Below are positions 22,839 to 31,591 of a stretch of 38,279 nucleotides of DNA, one piece after another. The stretch comes from an uncultured archaeon (lineage in GTDB: Archaea > Nanobdellota > Nanobdellia > Woesearchaeales > UBA583). How positions within the stretch are numbered: the stretch's first letter is position 1; each line of letters opens with the position of its first letter. The DNA lies in assembly GCA_937138345.1 (NCBI GenBank), contig CAKZOW010000158.1, positions 1 to 38,279 on the forward strand. The letters are read 5' to 3'. The notes below the pieces were generated by a model. That model saw only the letters and a list, made by a program, of their open reading frames with translations. It made no database searches and was not told where the DNA came from. The position numbers were made by a program, and so were the translations under genes.

Positions 22839-24386
22839 ATGCCTATGAACATTTCTTCTCTCAAAGAATTATTTGAACAATGTTATCCTCATGAAAATAG
22901 CTCTGATTTTATTACTATCATTAAGAGAATTAAGAAAAAGTATCCTATTACATTATTAAAAGGACCTATACTTTTGACATATCCTAATTCTGTAAAAAAT
23001 TTATCTAACCTTACTAAGTTATTAACTCAGGATTCACTACACTCTTATTTTAAATCAGTCCATATATTACCCATGTTCGAGAGTAATGCAGATGGTGGTT
23101 TTGCAGCATCTAGTTATAGAGATATTGATGTTTCATTTGGAACATGGAAAGATATTAAAGAGATATCTAAAACATATGAAATAATGATTGATGCTATTTT
23201 TAATCACACTTCAGATGAACATATATGGTTTCAAAAATTTCAAAAAGAAGAAAAGTATTACAAAAAATTTTATATCACATATGATGAAAAGTTTGATTAT
23301 ACTTCTATTGTAAGGCCAAGAACAACACCATTATTTACAACAATTAAAAACAAAAAAGTACTTACTACCTTTAGTCCTAACCAAGTTGATTTGAATTTAA
23401 AAGAAGTTAAGGTTTTTTATGAATTATTACATATTATTGAGTACTATATTAGCCAATCTATATCTGGCATAAGACTTGATGCTATTCCTTATATTATCAA
23501 AAAATCACACACTAGTTGTTCTAATTTAAAAGAAACCTATGAGTTTACTAAATTACTTATTGGATGTATTAAATACCTAAATAATACAATTTCAATTGTA
23601 ACAGAAGCTAACTTTTCAGATAAGGAAAATTTTGCATATTTATCTAAATCTAATTCCGATTATATTTATCAATTTTCATTTTCTCATTTATTATTTTATT
23701 GTATGTATCATAGAGATTTTTCTTATTTTGTTAAATGGTTTAATAAAACTAAAAAAGTACATAAACAATCATTATTTTATATATCAAACCATGATGGATA
23801 TGCACTTTCAGGAATTAAACGAATTTTAAAAGAAGAAGAATTTAATACATATATTTCTTTACTTAAACAAAAAAAAATAAAAATTAATTACAGACAAAAT
23901 CAAAAAACTAATGTTGAAGAACCCTATGAAGTTAATTCTACTTTTTACTCATATTTAAAAGACTTAGATGGGAGTTATGTTAGAGAAAAATATCTTTTAA
24001 TGTTGCATATATTAACTCAAATGAGTGGAGAAATTCTTTTTTATTATTTAGATTTAATTGGTGAAGAAAACGATGTTGAATCATATAAGAAAACTAAAGA
24101 AAATAGAATTCTTCATAGAAAGAAATTTACTCTTGAAGAATATGAGAATAAACTTGAGACTTCTGAGTTTTTTCCTCACATTCAAAACTATTTGAAAGAT
24201 AGAGAATTAACTCAAAATATAGATATTGGTGTTTTCTTTTCTAAACCTTTTTTGAAAATTATCAAAAGTAATTCTGAAAAAAAGTTCGTTACTTACTATA
24301 ATATTTCAAATGAAAAACAAGAAATAAAAAAAGAAAAAATTATTTTAGAACCCTTTGCATTTATTTCAATTAAGAAAAAATTATAA
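22839..24386 (+). CDS. GH13 enzyme resembling sucrose/glucosylglycerate phosphorylases (GH13_18-like)
   Basis: 515 residues with the alpha-amylase-type barrel motifs: DAIFNHTS (118-125), GIRLDAIP with nucleophile D214, IVTEANFS with acid/base E256, and ISNHDG with D319. LPMFESNADGGFAASSYRDID (about 78-97) is typical of the sucrose-phosphorylase subgroup, which uses phosphate to release glucose 1-phosphate or runs in reverse. The exact acceptor cannot be read from sequence. No signal peptide, so it is intracellular. A second ATG at 22845 lies 29 nt from a TTTATATA box and may be the real start. It stands alone, without sugar-transport genes. Confidence 0.82.
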   Translation: MPMNISSLKELFEQCYPHENSSDFITIIKRIKKKYPITLLKGPILLTYPNSVKNLSNLTKLLTQDSLHSYFKSVHILPMFESNADGGFAASSYRDIDVSFGTWKDIKEISKTYEIMIDAIFNHTSDEHIWFQKFQKEEKYYKKFYITYDEKFDYTSIVRPRTTPLFTTIKNKKVLTTFSPNQVDLNLKEVKVFYELLHIIEYYISQSISGIRLDAIPYIIKKSHTSCSNLKETYEFTKLLIGCIKYLNNTISIVTEANFSDKENFAYLSKSNSDYIYQFSFSHLLFYCMYHRDFSYFVKWFNKTKKVHKQSLFYISNHDGYALSGIKRILKEEEFNTYISLLKQKKIKINYRQNQKTNVEEPYEVNSTFYSYLKDLDGSYVREKYLLMLHILTQMSGEILFYYLDLIGEENDVESYKKTKENRILHRKKFTLEEYENKLETSEFFPHIQNYLKDRELTQNIDIGVFFSKPFLKIIKSNSEKKFVTYYNISNEKQEIKKEKIILEPFAFISIKKKL

Positions 24387-24392
24387 TTTTTC
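24374..24392 (+). terminator. Hairpin across the GH13 stop codon
   Basis: GAAAAA pairs with TTTTTC around a 7-nt loop that contains the stop; the inner 16 bases are a perfect palindrome. Confidence 0.5.
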
Positions 24393-24441
24393 TACCTTCC
24401 ATAGACATTTCTTTTAAAAAGGAAAAAGATGATAATATAGT

Positions 24442-24849
24442 ATGGCATTTAAATCTCCAAGACAAAGAAAAGCAGCAGGTACTAAAGCAGAAAATGAACT
24501 TATCCATAAATTCTGGGAAGAAGGGTGGTGTTGTATAAGAGTTGCGGGATCTGGTTCTACAAAGTATCCTGCTCCTGATTTACTTGCGGGGAATTCACAT
24601 AGAAAAATTGTTTTTGAAATTAAAGTTATTTCAGCAAAGAAAAAATATTTTACAAATCAAGAAATATTAGATTTAGAATATTTTGCAAGAACTTTTGGTG
24701 CTGAAGCTTGGGTTGGAGTTCAATTTGAAACAAAAGAGTGGTTTTTTTGTCCAACTTCTGAACTTGAGAAAACAAAATCTGAAAACTATGTTGCAGATTT
24801 AATAAAGATGAAACAAACTGGATTTAAGTTTGAAGAGATGTTACAATGA
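24442..24849 (+). CDS. hjc: Holliday junction resolvase Hjc
   Basis: 135 residues. The archaeal Hjc catalytic set is present: E17 (GTKAENEL), the AGSGS segment (35-39), D46 (APDLLAG) and E59-x-K61 (FEIKV). These enzymes cut four-way junctions during recombination and fork repair as homodimers. Length is normal. A TATA-like TTTTAAAAA lies about 31 nt before the ATG. The stop overlaps the next ATG (ATGA). Confidence 0.93.
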   Translation: MAFKSPRQRKAAGTKAENELIHKFWEEGWCCIRVAGSGSTKYPAPDLLAGNSHRKIVFEIKVISAKKKYFTNQEILDLEYFARTFGAEAWVGVQFETKEWFFCPTSELEKTKSENYVADLIKMKQTGFKFEEMLQ

Positions 24850-25280
24850 TTATTTTAAATGAAATTGACTATTTATGGATTTTAATTATAATAATACTTT
24901 TAGTATTAAGAGGATATCAAAGATTAAAATTAGGGGAAAAAATTATTTTATTTTCATATAAAAATAAGTATAATGAGGATAACAGTGCTTCACTATATGC
25001 CAATGGAATTACAAGAAGTGGAAGCCTTTTTAGTAGAGAATTTTCCATGATTTTTTTTAATCAAATTAAATCTTATTCAGTAAAAAATAACACTTTAACA
25101 ATCTACTCTAAAAATGAGGATTTTTTTAGAGAATATCAAAGCTTTAAAGAAAAAATATTTTTTAATAATCGTGAAGATGACCTTTCGAATATAGATTATT
25201 ATCATTTTCAAATCAATGATAAATCAACTATGAATAAAATTGAATTTCATCTAAATAAAAATAGGATAGATAAGAATTAA
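24846..25280 (+). CDS. Membrane-anchored protein of unknown function
   Basis: 144 residues. One N-terminal transmembrane helix (about 9-22) precedes a beta-rich soluble domain (KIILFSYKNKY; SLYANGITRSGSLF; IKSYSVKNNTLTIYSK), which could be a PH-like fold. No family recognised. It overlaps the hjc stop by four bases, so translation is likely coupled, but a link to recombination is not evident. It converges on apt, overlapping by four bases. Confidence 0.6.
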   Translation: MIILNEIDYLWILIIIILLVLRGYQRLKLGEKIILFSYKNKYNEDNSASLYANGITRSGSLFSREFSMIFFNQIKSYSVKNNTLTIYSKNEDFFREYQSFKEKIFFNNREDDLSNIDYYHFQINDKSTMNKIEFHLNKNRIDKN

Positions 25281-25789
25281 TACTTAAGTAAACTCTCAAC
25301 TTGATAGTTATCAAATAATTTTTTACCTTCAAGAAATTCTAGCTCAATGATGAAGGCCAAAGATTTAACTTCACCTCCTAATTTCTCAACTAAATCACAA
25401 CCAGCTTTTGCAGTTCCACCTGTTGCAAGCAAGTCATCAATTAATACTACTTTTTCACCTTTTTGAATTGCATCTTCTTGTATTTCAATTTCTGCAGATC
25501 CATATTCTAAATCATAAGATACGCCAATACATTGTCCAGGTAGTTTTCCTTTTTTTCTAATCATTACAAAAGGAATTCCTAATTCAACTGATAGCAGAGG
25601 TCCAAATAAAAAACCTCTTGCATCAAAGCCTGCAATTTTATCAACTTGAGAGAAATCAATTCTCTCTTTTAATTGGTTAACAACTTCTTTTAATGCTTCA
25701 GGTGATGAAACTAATGGAGATATATCTTTAAATGAAATTCCTGGTTTTGGGAAATCTTCAACTGTTCTAATGTATTCTTGTAAATTCAT
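25277..25789 (-). CDS. apt: Adenine phosphoribosyltransferase
   Basis: 170 residues. It makes AMP from adenine and PRPP (purine salvage). The PRPP loop is VVLIDDLLATGGTA (114-127). Other family signatures are FPKPGISFKDISPL, IAGFDARGFLFG and IRKKGKLPG. Full length for bacterial-type Apt. It converges with the membrane protein gene on the plus strand. Distinguishing Apt from a hypoxanthine enzyme by sequence is usually safe at the ARGF and KLPG motifs. Confidence 0.92.
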   Translation of the reverse strand: MNLQEYIRTVEDFPKPGISFKDISPLVSSPEALKEVVNQLKERIDFSQVDKIAGFDARGFLFGPLLSVELGIPFVMIRKKGKLPGQCIGVSYDLEYGSAEIEIQEDAIQKGEKVVLIDDLLATGGTAKAGCDLVEKLGGEVKSLAFIIELEFLEGKKLFDNYQVESLLKY

Positions 25790-25854
25790 AAAATGAAATG
25801 AGAAAAAATTATTTATATATGTTTGTTGTCTAGAAATTATATTAAATTAAAAAA

Positions 25855-25869
25855 AGATAATTAATCTTC
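25855..25869 (-). terminator. Hairpin terminator across the MscS-like stop
   Basis: A 5-bp stem (AAGAT with ATCTT) loops around the stop codon, and a run of seven T residues on the coding strand begins in its second arm. Confidence 0.5.
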
Positions 25870-26946
25870 TTTCTTCAGCTCAATAGTCTGCGTTGGGAAT
25901 GCAAACTCGAGTTTTGCTTTTTCAAATTCTTCCATGATTCCTAAGTTAACATCTTCTTTCATCTGAGTTCTTTGTGCCCAGTCTGCCATAGTTAACTTTT
26001 TAGCATAGTAATATACATCAATGTCTAATGAATATGCACCAAAATGATTAAAGTAAATTGTCGTTGATTTCTCATCTACATCTGGGTGATTATCAAGTAC
26101 TTTTTGAATGAGTTGCTTAGCTTTTTTCATCTGCTTTGAAGATGTTCCGTACACTAAACCTAAAGTCATTTTTACTTTTACCCTAGGAACTTTAGTTACA
26201 TTTTCTACAATATTGTCTGCAAGCATTGCATTTGGAATTGTTAAAAGTGTTCCGTCATAAGTTCTTAATTTTGTAGATCTTAATTTTAGCTCTTCAATAA
26301 TTCCCGAATTACCTTCAAATTGTACTCTCTCTCCTTTTCCAAATGTTTTATCAAAAATTAATGCGATTCCTGCAAAAAAGTTTTTTAAGATATCTTGTGC
26401 TGCTAGAGCAAAGGCAAGACCTCCTACTCCAAGTCCTGTTAAAAGAGCAGTTACATTGTACCCTAAATTTGAAATAACAAGTAAAATTCCTATGATAAAA
26501 AGTGCAATTCTAATGATTTGCATTAAAAGATCAATTGCTGCTTCATTTACTTTTCTTTTTCTCATTGTCTCTTTATCTCCTTTAAGATAAAAAGCAATTG
26601 CTTCAGTTGAAAATTTAATTAAAAAGTATACTACTGGAAAGATTAATAATAAGTTAAATGCTGAATCAAAAACTGCAGAATAATCTCCTTGATTTAATTG
26701 TTGAGTTCCAATATAAAACATACCTGCAAATACAAACATAGTCATAGAAGGATTTAATGAATTAAATAAAATATCATCAAAGTGAACTGCTGTTTTATCT
26801 GCCCATTTTTTAAGAAAATTGTTTAGTATAAAATTTAATATTTTAGCAATTAATGGTGCTAAAACTAATGCTAGTACTGCAAATAAAATTCTCCAAATTT
26901 CATTTCCTAATACTGTGTAATTTAATAATTGAATAAGTACTTCCAT
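25861..26946 (-). CDS. Small-conductance mechanosensitive channel, MscS family
   Basis: 361 residues. Four or five transmembrane helices end in the pore helix segment ALLTGLGVGGLAFALAAQDILKNFFAGIALI, followed by the MscS beta domain (FGKGERVQFEGNSGIIEELKLRSTKLRTYDGTLLTIPNA) and the alpha/beta vestibule. It opens under membrane tension on osmotic downshock. It starts two bases after the mbf1 stop, so the two share a transcript. Confidence 0.92.
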   Translation of the reverse strand: MEVLIQLLNYTVLGNEIWRILFAVLALVLAPLIAKILNFILNNFLKKWADKTAVHFDDILFNSLNPSMTMFVFAGMFYIGTQQLNQGDYSAVFDSAFNLLLIFPVVYFLIKFSTEAIAFYLKGDKETMRKRKVNEAAIDLLMQIIRIALFIIGILLVISNLGYNVTALLTGLGVGGLAFALAAQDILKNFFAGIALIFDKTFGKGERVQFEGNSGIIEELKLRSTKLRTYDGTLLTIPNAMLADNIVENVTKVPRVKVKMTLGLVYGTSSKQMKKAKQLIQKVLDNHPDVDEKSTTIYFNHFGAYSLDIDVYYYAKKLTMADWAQRTQMKEDVNLGIMEEFEKAKLEFAFPTQTIELKKED

Positions 26947-26948
26947 TT

Positions 26949-27422
26949 TTATTTGTTATTTTTTTCTTTTAATTGTTTCATCAATAAATCACCTAATGAA
27001 GAAGCTTCTTCTTGAGATTCTTCGTCCATATAATCCTGAACATTTACTGATTCTACTTCTTTTGTTAATGATAACTCTAAATACTTTTCTATCTTTTTTG
27101 CAGTGAGAACATCTATTTTGATTTTGTTACTAAGATACTTGTTTAGTGAACTTTCTTTAATATTTACAGCTCTTGCTAGTTGTTGAACATTCATTGATCG
27201 CTTTGAGAGTTCTGAATTAATCATGCTCGCATAATTATCAACTACTGCTAATTCAATTGCCTGAGCTTTCTTTTTTTTATAGAATGTTTTACTTGGCTCT
27301 ACTTTCTCTTCAATTGAGTTTCCATGTCTTAAACATGATGAGCATACTTTCATTTGTGTTCCTGCAACAACTGCATTGTTTAGAGTTGGTACATCTTTTC
27401 CGCACATTTCACAAGCTACCAT
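26949..27422 (-). CDS. mbf1: Multiprotein bridging factor 1 (archaeal MBF1)
   Basis: 157 residues. The N-terminal zinc ribbon has C4/C7 and C27/C30. The helix-turn-helix (about 70-120) includes NVQQLARAVNIKESSLNKYLSNK. That architecture is the archaeal MBF1 one, a factor found with ribosomes and linked to stress or translation control. A TTTATAAAT box lies 29 nt before the ATG. It is divergent from aIF6 and heads a two-gene unit with the MscS-like channel. Confidence 0.88.
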   Translation of the reverse strand: MVACEMCGKDVPTLNNAVVAGTQMKVCSSCLRHGNSIEEKVEPSKTFYKKKKAQAIELAVVDNYASMINSELSKRSMNVQQLARAVNIKESSLNKYLSNKIKIDVLTAKKIEKYLELSLTKEVESVNVQDYMDEESQEEASSLGDLLMKQLKEKNNK

Positions 27423-27442
27423 AAGATTACTTATGATTTGAA

Positions 27443-27451
27443 ATTTATAAA
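27443..27451 (-). promoter_or_regulatory. TATA box of mbf1
   Basis: TTTATAAAT on the minus strand starts 29 nt before the mbf1 ATG. Confidence 0.6.
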
Positions 27452-27530
27452 CATTTATGATTTGGTCCGTCCATAAATTATTTTAATTTGATTAAAACTG
27501 TTTTCTATTAAGAATTTGAAAGAAGTTATA

Positions 27531-27539
27531 TTTATAATA
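27531..27539 (+). promoter_or_regulatory. TATA box of aIF6
   Basis: TTTATAATA starts 29 nt before the aIF6 ATG. Confidence 0.6.
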
Positions 27540-27559
27540 TCAAACATACTCTTTTTTCT

Positions 27560-28231
27560 ATGACAAACAAAGTAGCATTAATGGAATTTGAAGGAAATGC
27601 AAATATTGGACTCTTTTTTTTTGTAAATGATAAGTTTGCAATTTTAGGTAAACAAGTTGATGAAAAAAAGAAAAAAGAAATTGAAAATGTTTTAGATGTT
27701 CCTGTATATACTCTTCAAGTATTGAGTACAGACTTAATTGGAGTTTTTTTGAGTGGAAATAATGATATATTACTATCTCCACAACTCTATGAACATGAAT
27801 TAAAACAATTAGAAGAAATTTGTTCAAAACACGATATGAAATTAATTCAAATTGAAGATAAATTGAATACTTTAGGAAATAATATTTGTGTAGGGGATGA
27901 AGAGATTCTAATTAATAGTAATTACTCTCGTCAATTTAAAGATCATATTAAAAAAGCAACTAACCTTAAGGTTATTGAATTAAACCACTCTGAATTTTCT
28001 TCAGCAGGTGCTGTATGTACTTTTGTTAAAGGAAAATATTATGTATCACAAGAACTCAATGAGGAGATGGTTAAAGATTTTATTGATAAAATTGCAGGAG
28101 TAGGTTCTATTAACTCCGGTTCACCTTTTGTTGCATCAGGTATTGTTGCAAATAACAATGGAATTTTAATTGGATCATTATCGTCAACAGTTGAAATCCA
28201 AGAAGTGGTAGAAAATTTAGATTATTTATAA
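27560..28231 (+). CDS. Translation initiation factor 6 (aIF6)
   Basis: 223 residues, the usual length for the five-fold pentein. It binds the 50S subunit and prevents premature joining to 30S. Family stretches: FEGNANIGLFFFVNDKFAI near the start, then GNNDILLSP, LNTLGNNICVGDEE and NNNGILIGS. The frame starts at an ATG 29 nt from its TATA box. The final 27 bases, stop included, recur exactly at 28268-28294. Confidence 0.93.
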   Translation: MTNKVALMEFEGNANIGLFFFVNDKFAILGKQVDEKKKKEIENVLDVPVYTLQVLSTDLIGVFLSGNNDILLSPQLYEHELKQLEEICSKHDMKLIQIEDKLNTLGNNICVGDEEILINSNYSRQFKDHIKKATNLKVIELNHSEFSSAGAVCTFVKGKYYVSQELNEEMVKDFIDKIAGVGSINSGSPFVASGIVANNNGILIGSLSSTVEIQEVVENLDYL

Positions 28232-28236
28232 ATTTT
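28212..28236 (+). terminator. Hairpin across the aIF6 stop
   Basis: A perfect 8-bp stem (AAAATTTA with TAAATTTT) and 9-nt loop; the TAA lies in the 3' arm. A second perfect stem, TCAAAAATT-TTT-AATTTTTGA, follows at 28244-28264. Confidence 0.5.
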
Positions 28237-28267
28237 ATAGCGATCAAAAATTTTTAATTTTTGAATA

Positions 28268-28294
28268 TGGTAGAAAATTTAGATTATTTATAAA
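28268..28294 (+). repeat. Displaced aIF6 3' end
   Basis: 27 of 27 bases equal 28206-28232, running through the stop codon; beyond it the sequences diverge. The spacer holds a TCAAAAATT/AATTTTTGA hairpin nearly identical to the CAAAAATC/GATTTTTG spacer hairpin at the Ca2+ ATPase locus, with a paired C-G to T-A change. The exact match suggests a recent event. Confidence 0.88.
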
Positions 28295-28334
28295 TAATAC
28301 AAATATTTATTAGTGTTCTAAGTGTAAAACAAGT

Positions 28335-28499
28335 ATGAATATTATTTTAGAAATTTTGTTAACAATCTTTTTTTTATTTGTTATAATTATCGTCATGTAC
28401 TCTAGATTTATTTTTTATAAGAAATTTAATCTTATTAAATATGTTAGTTCAAAACGTAAAGAAAAAGAAGAAACATATTCTTATTCTAGAAGGAAATAA
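28335..28499 (+). CDS. 54-residue membrane protein
   Basis: MNIILEILLTIFFLFVIIIV starts a single transmembrane helix; the rest is basic (KKFNLIKYVSSKRKEKEE). The ATG is about 31 nt from an ATTTATTA-type TATA box, and the stop lies in a perfect 8-bp hairpin, both like other real units here. Function unknown. Confidence 0.5.
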   Translation: MNIILEILLTIFFLFVIIIVMYSRFIFYKKFNLIKYVSSKRKEKEETYSYSRRK

Positions 28500-28516
28500 A
28501 GTCAAGAGTTTATTTC
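28493..28516 (+). terminator. Hairpin across the stop of the 54-residue gene
   Basis: A perfect 8-bp stem (GAAATAAA with TTTATTTC), 8-nt loop, stop codon in the 5' arm. Confidence 0.5.
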
Positions 28517-28566
28517 TCCATATAAGAATTACAAATCTTTTTAAATAGAATTAATAAAATTTAACT

Positions 28567-28869
28567 ATGATACCAGCAATACCATTTGCAGTAGGATTTG
28601 TAATATATGTTTTATTTTGTTTAGTTACATTTAATATATATTCAAAGACCAAAGGAATGACTATGGGACCCGTGCTATTTTTTATTTATTTTTATTATTC
28701 ATTTTTAGCATGGTATGTAATTGATTTAGTTTCAGGAAGTGATGCTAGTTTTTTTATTGTAGGAATTCAAACATTAATTTATTTGATTCCATGTGGATTA
28801 TTGTTACTAAATTTTTACAAAACTACAATTAAACCACAAGATGAATCCATGATTGGACAAAATGTTTAA
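28567..28869 (+). CDS. Small membrane protein with three helices
   Basis: 100 residues, three hydrophobic helices (about 4-25, 33-55, 62-84) and a short polar tail. No family recognised. A TATA-like TTTTTAAAT about 29 nt upstream supports the start. It is probably its own unit, next to another tiny membrane protein. Confidence 0.55.
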   Translation: MIPAIPFAVGFVIYVLFCLVTFNIYSKTKGMTMGPVLFFIYFYYSFLAWYVIDLVSGSDASFFIVGIQTLIYLIPCGLLLLNFYKTTIKPQDESMIGQNV

Positions 28870-28884
28870 ATTAGTGTTTTAAAC
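28864..28884. terminator. Hairpin between convergent genes
   Basis: A perfect 7-bp stem (GTTTAAA with TTTAAAC) carries the stop of the plus-strand gene and lies eight bases from the minus-strand gene's stop. It could serve both. Confidence 0.5.
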
Positions 28885-28891
28885 TTATTAA

Positions 28892-29467
28892 TTATTTTTT
28901 TCTCAAAAATTCTTCAATAAATACTCCATCGTGATTTTTCATAGAATAACTAAAATGATTTTCTTTTTCAACTCTTTTTTCTAAGAATTTGATATATTCT
29001 AATTTTTGTGATTCTGAGAGTTTAGCGTATTTTTTGAATGTAATACACTCATAATTCACATCACAAGGCCGAACGCGCAAATCAGAACTGGGACCACGAA
29101 CTTCTGACTCAGGAACAAGAGCATTTATGCTCTTGTGAAGTGGACATGCGAGACAACCGCTTTCGAATTGTACAAGATTGAGACAGACTCCTGAAGGACC
29201 TAAAGTTGTTCCTGCATACCTGTCCCTAAATTCTACAAGTGCCTTATCTTGATCTTCTTGTGAATTTGATTCTTTATAGCTAAGTGACTCTTCAAGTTCA
29301 ATTGTGTTTTGAATAATATCTTTTTGAGCTTGATTCTTATTTGTAAAATCATTTCCACAACATCCATAACATGATAAGTTTAATTCTGGAATTTGACATG
29401 GAGAGATAGGCGGTGAGTCTGCTGTCTGTTGTCCGGAAGCTGAAAGGTCTGGTGACTTGTGTTTCAT
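28892..29467 (-). CDS. Cysteine-rich protein, probable metal or Fe-S binder (YkgJ-like?)
   Basis: 191 residues with clustered cysteines: SPCQ, LSCYGCCGNDF, GVCLNL, SGCLACPLH, RPCDVNYECITF. About eleven in all, a set that could hold a zinc or iron-sulfur site. The YkgJ-type CxxCC clusters are similar, but I cannot assign the family. The stretch 29061-29170 is clearly more GC-rich than its surroundings, which could mark transferred DNA or strong protein constraint. It starts 31 bases after the metG stop and may be cotranscribed. Confidence 0.55.
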   Translation of the reverse strand: MKHKSPDLSASGQQTADSPPISPCQIPELNLSCYGCCGNDFTNKNQAQKDIIQNTIELEESLSYKESNSQEDQDKALVEFRDRYAGTTLGPSGVCLNLVQFESGCLACPLHKSINALVPESEVRGPSSDLRVRPCDVNYECITFKKYAKLSESQKLEYIKFLEKRVEKENHFSYSMKNHDGVFIEEFLRKK

Positions 29468-29498
29468 TTTTGATTTATTTTTGTATTTAAGACAAGAT

Positions 29499-31514
29499 TT
29501 ATCTCACATTACCTACAACATTTTTTTCCACTAGAAGTTCGTGGTCTCCAGCTGTTATTTTATTCCCCTCAAATTCTACATGTGAACCTAGAGATTTTAG
29601 TTCATATTTGAAGAATTTATCAACTTTTATTTTATTTGGATTATCTGCTGCAATATTATTACATACTAAATTTGTACCAACTGGTGCATTTGGAGATTCG
29701 AGGAAGCCAAGAGACCCACTCTCATCTTCTGCTAAAAGTACCATTCCTTGGGATTCAACTCCTCTGAGTTTTGCAGGTTTAAGATTTGATGCGACAATTA
29801 CTGATCTTCCAGTCATCTCTTCAATTGTGTAATAATCTTTTAATCCTGAGACAATTTGTCTTACATCTCCATTTCCTAAATCAATTTTTTCTACATAAAG
29901 TTTTTCTGCTTCAGGATGTTGCTCTACTGAGAGAATCTTTCCTACTTGGAGATTTAACTCCGCGAATCCACTTCGTTGTGGAACTGTGTCTTTTTTATCC
30001 TTGGAGTCTTGTGATTCTTTTTTTACTTTTTGAAATAAGTTTTCTTTTTCTCCTAATCTATGACCTTGAGGAATTTTTTCTAATGAGTTGAAATCACCTA
30101 ATTTAAAATTGTATTGTTTTCTAAGGATTTCTGCTTTTTGAGGCATGAATGGATTAATATAATCACCAATTACTTTTACCGCAAAATTAAGAGTAGAAAT
30201 AATTGTAGCTAATCTTTGTTTATCTTGTTCTTTCCATGGTTCAACTTTGTTGATATAAGCATTTACTGATCTAATTGCTGTAAATAATACATCTAAGGCT
30301 TTATGAAAATCTAATTGTTGCATTAATTCGTTGAATTGAGTAAAAATATTTAATGACTCAATAAGTTCATTTTCATGCTCTGTTACCTGAGTAGATTCTG
30401 GAACTACGCCATCAAAGTATTTGAATGTCATTGTATGAATCCTTGATACTAAATTTCCTAAATCGTTATTTAAATCATTGTTAATTTTATCAATAAACCC
30501 TTGCTCTGTGTAATCTAAATCATCTCCAAAAGATGAAATCGCAAACATGTAATATCTAAACTCGTCAATTCCAAACTCTTGAGCTACTTTTACTGGATCA
30601 ATGGTATTTCCCATAGATTTTCCCATTTTTTCTCCTTCAACAGTCCACCAACCATGTGCAAATACTTTTTGTGGCATTTCATATCCAGAACTCATTAAAA
30701 ATGCAGGCCAGAATACTTTATGGAACCACATAATGTCTTTTCCTACAACATGAACTTGAGCAGGCCAGAATTCTTCTTTATTATTTGTTCTTAAAGCCGA
30801 TAAATAATTATATAATGCATCAAACCAAACATAACTTACATGGTTTTGATCAAAGGGAAGGTCAATTCCCCATGAAAGGTTTTCTTTTGACCTAGAAATT
30901 GAGATATCCTCAAGTCCGTCTGCGACACGATTAAGAGTCTCACGAGACTTTGAGACTGGCGAGAGGAATTCTGGGTGTTTGTCGTAAAATTCAAGTAATT
31001 TATCTTGATATTTTGATAATTTGAAAAAGTAATTCTCTTCTTTCATAAGCTCTGCTTTTTTCTTATGATCTGGGCAAATATTTCCATCTAGGAGTTCATC
31101 TTCTTTGTAATATTTTTCACAATCCACACAATAGAGGCCTTCATAGGTATCTTTGTAGATATCTCCATTATCAAAAGATTTTTGAAACATTTCTTGAACA
31201 AATGTTTTGTGTTCTTCATCAGTTGTTCTAATGAAATAATCATAAGAAATATTCATTTTCTTAAGCGTCTTTTGAAATTTCTTAACTAATGAATCTGTGT
31301 AGAGTTTAGGATCTATGTTTAACTCTTGAGCTTTTTTTGCTACTTTTTGTCCATGTTCATCTGAACCTGTTAAGAAAAAAACATCTTTTCCTAACTGTCT
31401 ATTCCATCTAGCTAAGATATCACATGCTGTTGATGTATATACATGACCTAGGTGAAGTGGTCCTGAAGTGTAAAAGATTGGTGTTGTAATAAAAAATGTA
31501 TCTTTTTTTGTCAT
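29499..31514 (-). CDS. metG: Methionyl-tRNA synthetase with C-terminal tRNA-binding domain
   Basis: 671 residues. Class I signatures are HLGH (21-24) and KMGKS (296-300, for the usual KMSKS). The connecting-peptide zinc site is C129/C132 with C147 and H150. An anticodon-binding helical domain follows. The end (about 560-671) is an EMAPII/Trbp111-type OB fold (LQVGKILSVEQHPEAEKLYVEKIDLG), which some archaea encode separately; here it is fused, as in many bacteria. It charges tRNA-Met. The KMGKS change is mild. Confidence 0.95.
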   Translation of the reverse strand: MTKKDTFFITTPIFYTSGPLHLGHVYTSTACDILARWNRQLGKDVFFLTGSDEHGQKVAKKAQELNIDPKLYTDSLVKKFQKTLKKMNISYDYFIRTTDEEHKTFVQEMFQKSFDNGDIYKDTYEGLYCVDCEKYYKEDELLDGNICPDHKKKAELMKEENYFFKLSKYQDKLLEFYDKHPEFLSPVSKSRETLNRVADGLEDISISRSKENLSWGIDLPFDQNHVSYVWFDALYNYLSALRTNNKEEFWPAQVHVVGKDIMWFHKVFWPAFLMSSGYEMPQKVFAHGWWTVEGEKMGKSMGNTIDPVKVAQEFGIDEFRYYMFAISSFGDDLDYTEQGFIDKINNDLNNDLGNLVSRIHTMTFKYFDGVVPESTQVTEHENELIESLNIFTQFNELMQQLDFHKALDVLFTAIRSVNAYINKVEPWKEQDKQRLATIISTLNFAVKVIGDYINPFMPQKAEILRKQYNFKLGDFNSLEKIPQGHRLGEKENLFQKVKKESQDSKDKKDTVPQRSGFAELNLQVGKILSVEQHPEAEKLYVEKIDLGNGDVRQIVSGLKDYYTIEEMTGRSVIVASNLKPAKLRGVESQGMVLLAEDESGSLGFLESPNAPVGTNLVCNNIAADNPNKIKVDKFFKYELKSLGSHVEFEGNKITAGDHELLVEKNVVGNVR

Positions 31515-31569
31515 AAAAATAGTAGATAAAGCTCTATTATAAGTTTAAGTATTTAGAAAAAAGAAAACA

Positions 31570-31591
31570 TACAATTTATTGATAAATTGTA
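31570..31591 (-). terminator. Hairpin across the stop of the 181-residue gene
   Basis: A perfect 10-bp inverted repeat (TACAATTTAT with ATAAATTGTA) around two bases contains the stop codon. Confidence 0.6.

Noticed and set aside
28892-29467. Ferredoxin or radical SAM protein
   Set aside because: Cysteine spacing does not fit CxxxCxxC or ferredoxin CxxCxxCxxxC patterns.
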